Of a DNA stretch of 27,270 bases, positions 26,076 through 27,270 are shown one piece after another; the stretch's first letter is position 1, and the number at the start of each line of letters is the position of its first letter. Below the pieces are notes generated by a model. The model was given only the letters and a program-made list of their open reading frames with translations. It searched no databases and was not told where the DNA came from. The translations under genes were made by a program, and so were the position numbers. This DNA is from Chara braunii (lineage: Eukaryota; Streptophyta; Charophyceae; Charales; Characeae), in assembly GCA_003427395.1 (NCBI GenBank), contig BFEA01000302.1, forward strand, positions 1,180,158-1,207,427. Direction: 5' to 3'.

Positions 26076-26149
26076 GTAGACATAACTAAACAGAATAACT
26101 TTGTATCAGGGTCACAACGAGAATGTTGATGAAAGTTCAAACATAATTA

Positions 26150-26151
<2 letters not shown>

Positions 26152-26222
<71 letters not shown>
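26152..26222. repeat. (TA)n microsatellite
   Basis: About 70 bp of uninterrupted TA. It is followed by GCGGTTCGACCGCTGATAAA, which resembles a hammerhead stem I plus core but lacks stem II. Confidence 0.95.
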
Positions 26223-26224
<2 letters not shown>

Positions 26225-26399
26225 ATAATTGCGGTTCGACCGCTGATAAAAGAAAAGAAGAAAAATAAATAGTACCGAAAGAAGAAAAACACAAGACAAG
26301 TACAAAAACAACATGAAGAAGAAGATAAAGAAGAAGACGGAGACGGAAAAAAAGTAAGAGTAGAAGAAGAGCGACAACGAAGAAAAAAAAAAAGGCAAT

Positions 26400-26545
26400 G
26401 ACTAAACTTGCGAATAAGGAAGCAGTAGGGATCGAACTGCAAATATCGAAGCAGTAAAGATTGGACTGCAAATATCAATGCGGCAAGGACTGGACCGCAA
26501 GTCCCAAAGTCATAGGGACAAGACTGAACTGCAGATATCGACCTT
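26400..26545. repeat. 29-bp minisatellite, ~5 diverged copies
   Basis: Units start near 26400, 26430, 26459, 26488 and 26517, each with a GA...GACTGCAA-like phrase and a GCAGTA/GCGGCA-like end. Copies 2 and 3 (ACTGCAAATATC) are the most alike. Confidence 0.7.
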
Positions 26546-26879
26546 CACCAGTCAGTACCCCAAGATCACGACTTTGTACTATCTCCCTGGGACCGTGTGT
26601 GCATAGAAGCTAGCGCTCAGCTCCAAACAGCAAGGAGCATGAGGTTGGCAATCCCAAGTCGAGCTAGTGCCACCAATACCCTGAAAAATGAACACGTAGG
26701 ATCATAATGTATAAGACCACAACTGTGACGTGGGGGGGGACTAAATAAAATTTTGCCATCCCCCCCTCTGTACACGAAACCCCAACCCCTGCTTGCCTAT
26801 CATCGATAAAGAGTCGACCGTCAACACGGACACCAACTACCCTTCGCCTCCATCGCCATCGCGACCCCCTCCTCCTTCG

Positions 26880-27223
26880 TCATCGGTCGTCGATGGCGAA
26901 TGCAAATAACCATTGGGGGGAGAAGGAAGGGACAACGGATCTTGGTAGGAATAAGTCGCGGCTATGGCCACCCACCCCTGCAGGCCGTGCGTTGGATTGA
27001 CTACCCAATGACCTTTTCTTGCCCTGGTGGTCATGCGGAAGACTTCCCCAACCCTCACCATGAACTTCATCCACGACGGTCGTCATTGTTGCTGGTGGAG
27101 GGACAAAATTAGATGAGGCGGGCGGAGTCCGCTCTGGATCCCCCTCGTCGATTGCCGCTATCGAAGAGGTGGACGACAACGTCCACGTCGTCTGTCGAGC
27201 ACAGTTGCTATTGTCGTCCGCCA

Positions 27224-27230
<7 letters not shown>
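26880..27230 (-). CDS. Possible first coding exon, hypothetical
   Basis: On the minus strand an ATG at 27230 (second in-frame ATG at 27224) lies a few bases after the (GA)n tract at 27229-27263, a common setting for a 5' untranslated region. The 116-codon product begins MEMADDNSN, is Ser/Thr- and Asp-rich, and has no recognisable domain. An overlapping frame (27070-26837) has a better-ordered C-terminal part (HWVVNPTHGLQGWVAIAATY), which suggests either a frameshift near 27060 or a splice. The block is GC- and CpG-richer than its surroundings. It could be the start of a host gene or of a transposon ORF. Function unknown. Confidence 0.35.

Positions 27231-27263
<33 letters not shown>
27229..27263. 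repeat. (CT)n / (GA)n microsatellite
   Basis: About 17 CT units near the window end, directly upstream (minus strand) of the ATG at 27230. Confidence 0.95.
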
Positions 27264-27266
<3 letters not shown>

Positions 27267-27270
27267 GGTC

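Noticed and set aside
26137-26478. Phe/Leu/Ser-rich minus-strand frames resembling membrane proteins
   Set aside because: They come from an A/G-rich plus strand (AAGAAGAAAA words) and (TA)n; three minus frames are open at once.

Overview
The window looks like nuclear DNA from a large, repeat-rich eukaryotic genome. It has long (TA)n, (CT)n, poly-A, poly-T and poly-G tracts, dispersed repeat families, GT...AG-like splice signals, no operons and almost no long open reading frames. A streptophyte green alga such as a charophyte would fit the style of the sequence, but nothing here proves the host, and I treat that as a guess. One N (2002) and two leftover Nextera/Tn5 mosaic-end adapter junctions (7482-7513, 7944-7981) show this is a draft short-read assembly with local false duplications.

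The strongest biological signal is a set of type III hammerhead ribozyme (HHR) motifs. At 1457-2003 there is about 1.3 units of a 423-nt element. It carries one HHR cut off on its 5' side at the position of the self-cleavage site and one HHR that is complete except for a G-to-A change in the catalytic core. The element lies between two (TA)n tracts. This is the shape expected if a circular RNA were reverse-transcribed past one lap and inserted (retrozyme-like). Decayed relatives occur on the minus strand at about 25110-25330 and as a short plus-strand piece at 25485-25545, with a possible scrap at 2069-2087. A separate and apparently intact type III HHR sits at 13821-13880.

That intact HHR lies inside the most unusual block of the window, about 13085-14930. 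This is a run of some 25 consecutive short, near-perfect stem-loops, broken up by homopolymer and (CT)n tracts and including a 16-bp-stem nested hairpin at 14533-14624. It shows no convincing coding potential and does not match a feature class I know.

Coding material is sparse and mostly broken. A decayed reverse transcriptase of Penelope-like type spans about 22211-23961 on the plus strand, with at least three frameshifts and three in-frame stops, and is followed by a three-copy imperfect tandem repeat (24154-24610). A coding-like remnant of unknown family lies on the minus strand at 10175-11305. A 162-codon open frame at 20159-20647, with a possible upstream exon at 19695-19852, is the best candidate for an intact exon. 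A minus-strand first-exon-like frame starts at 27230, directly after a GA-rich tract. An acidic exon-like segment ends in a GTAAGT donor at 4562.

The rest is dispersed repeats (hairpin family B at 3023-3050, 7343-7380 and 15184-15222; family C at 8820-9007 and 15302-15490), minisatellites of 29, 39 and 54 bp, and long stretches with nothing recognisable. No rRNA, no convincing tRNA, and no CRISPR array were seen.
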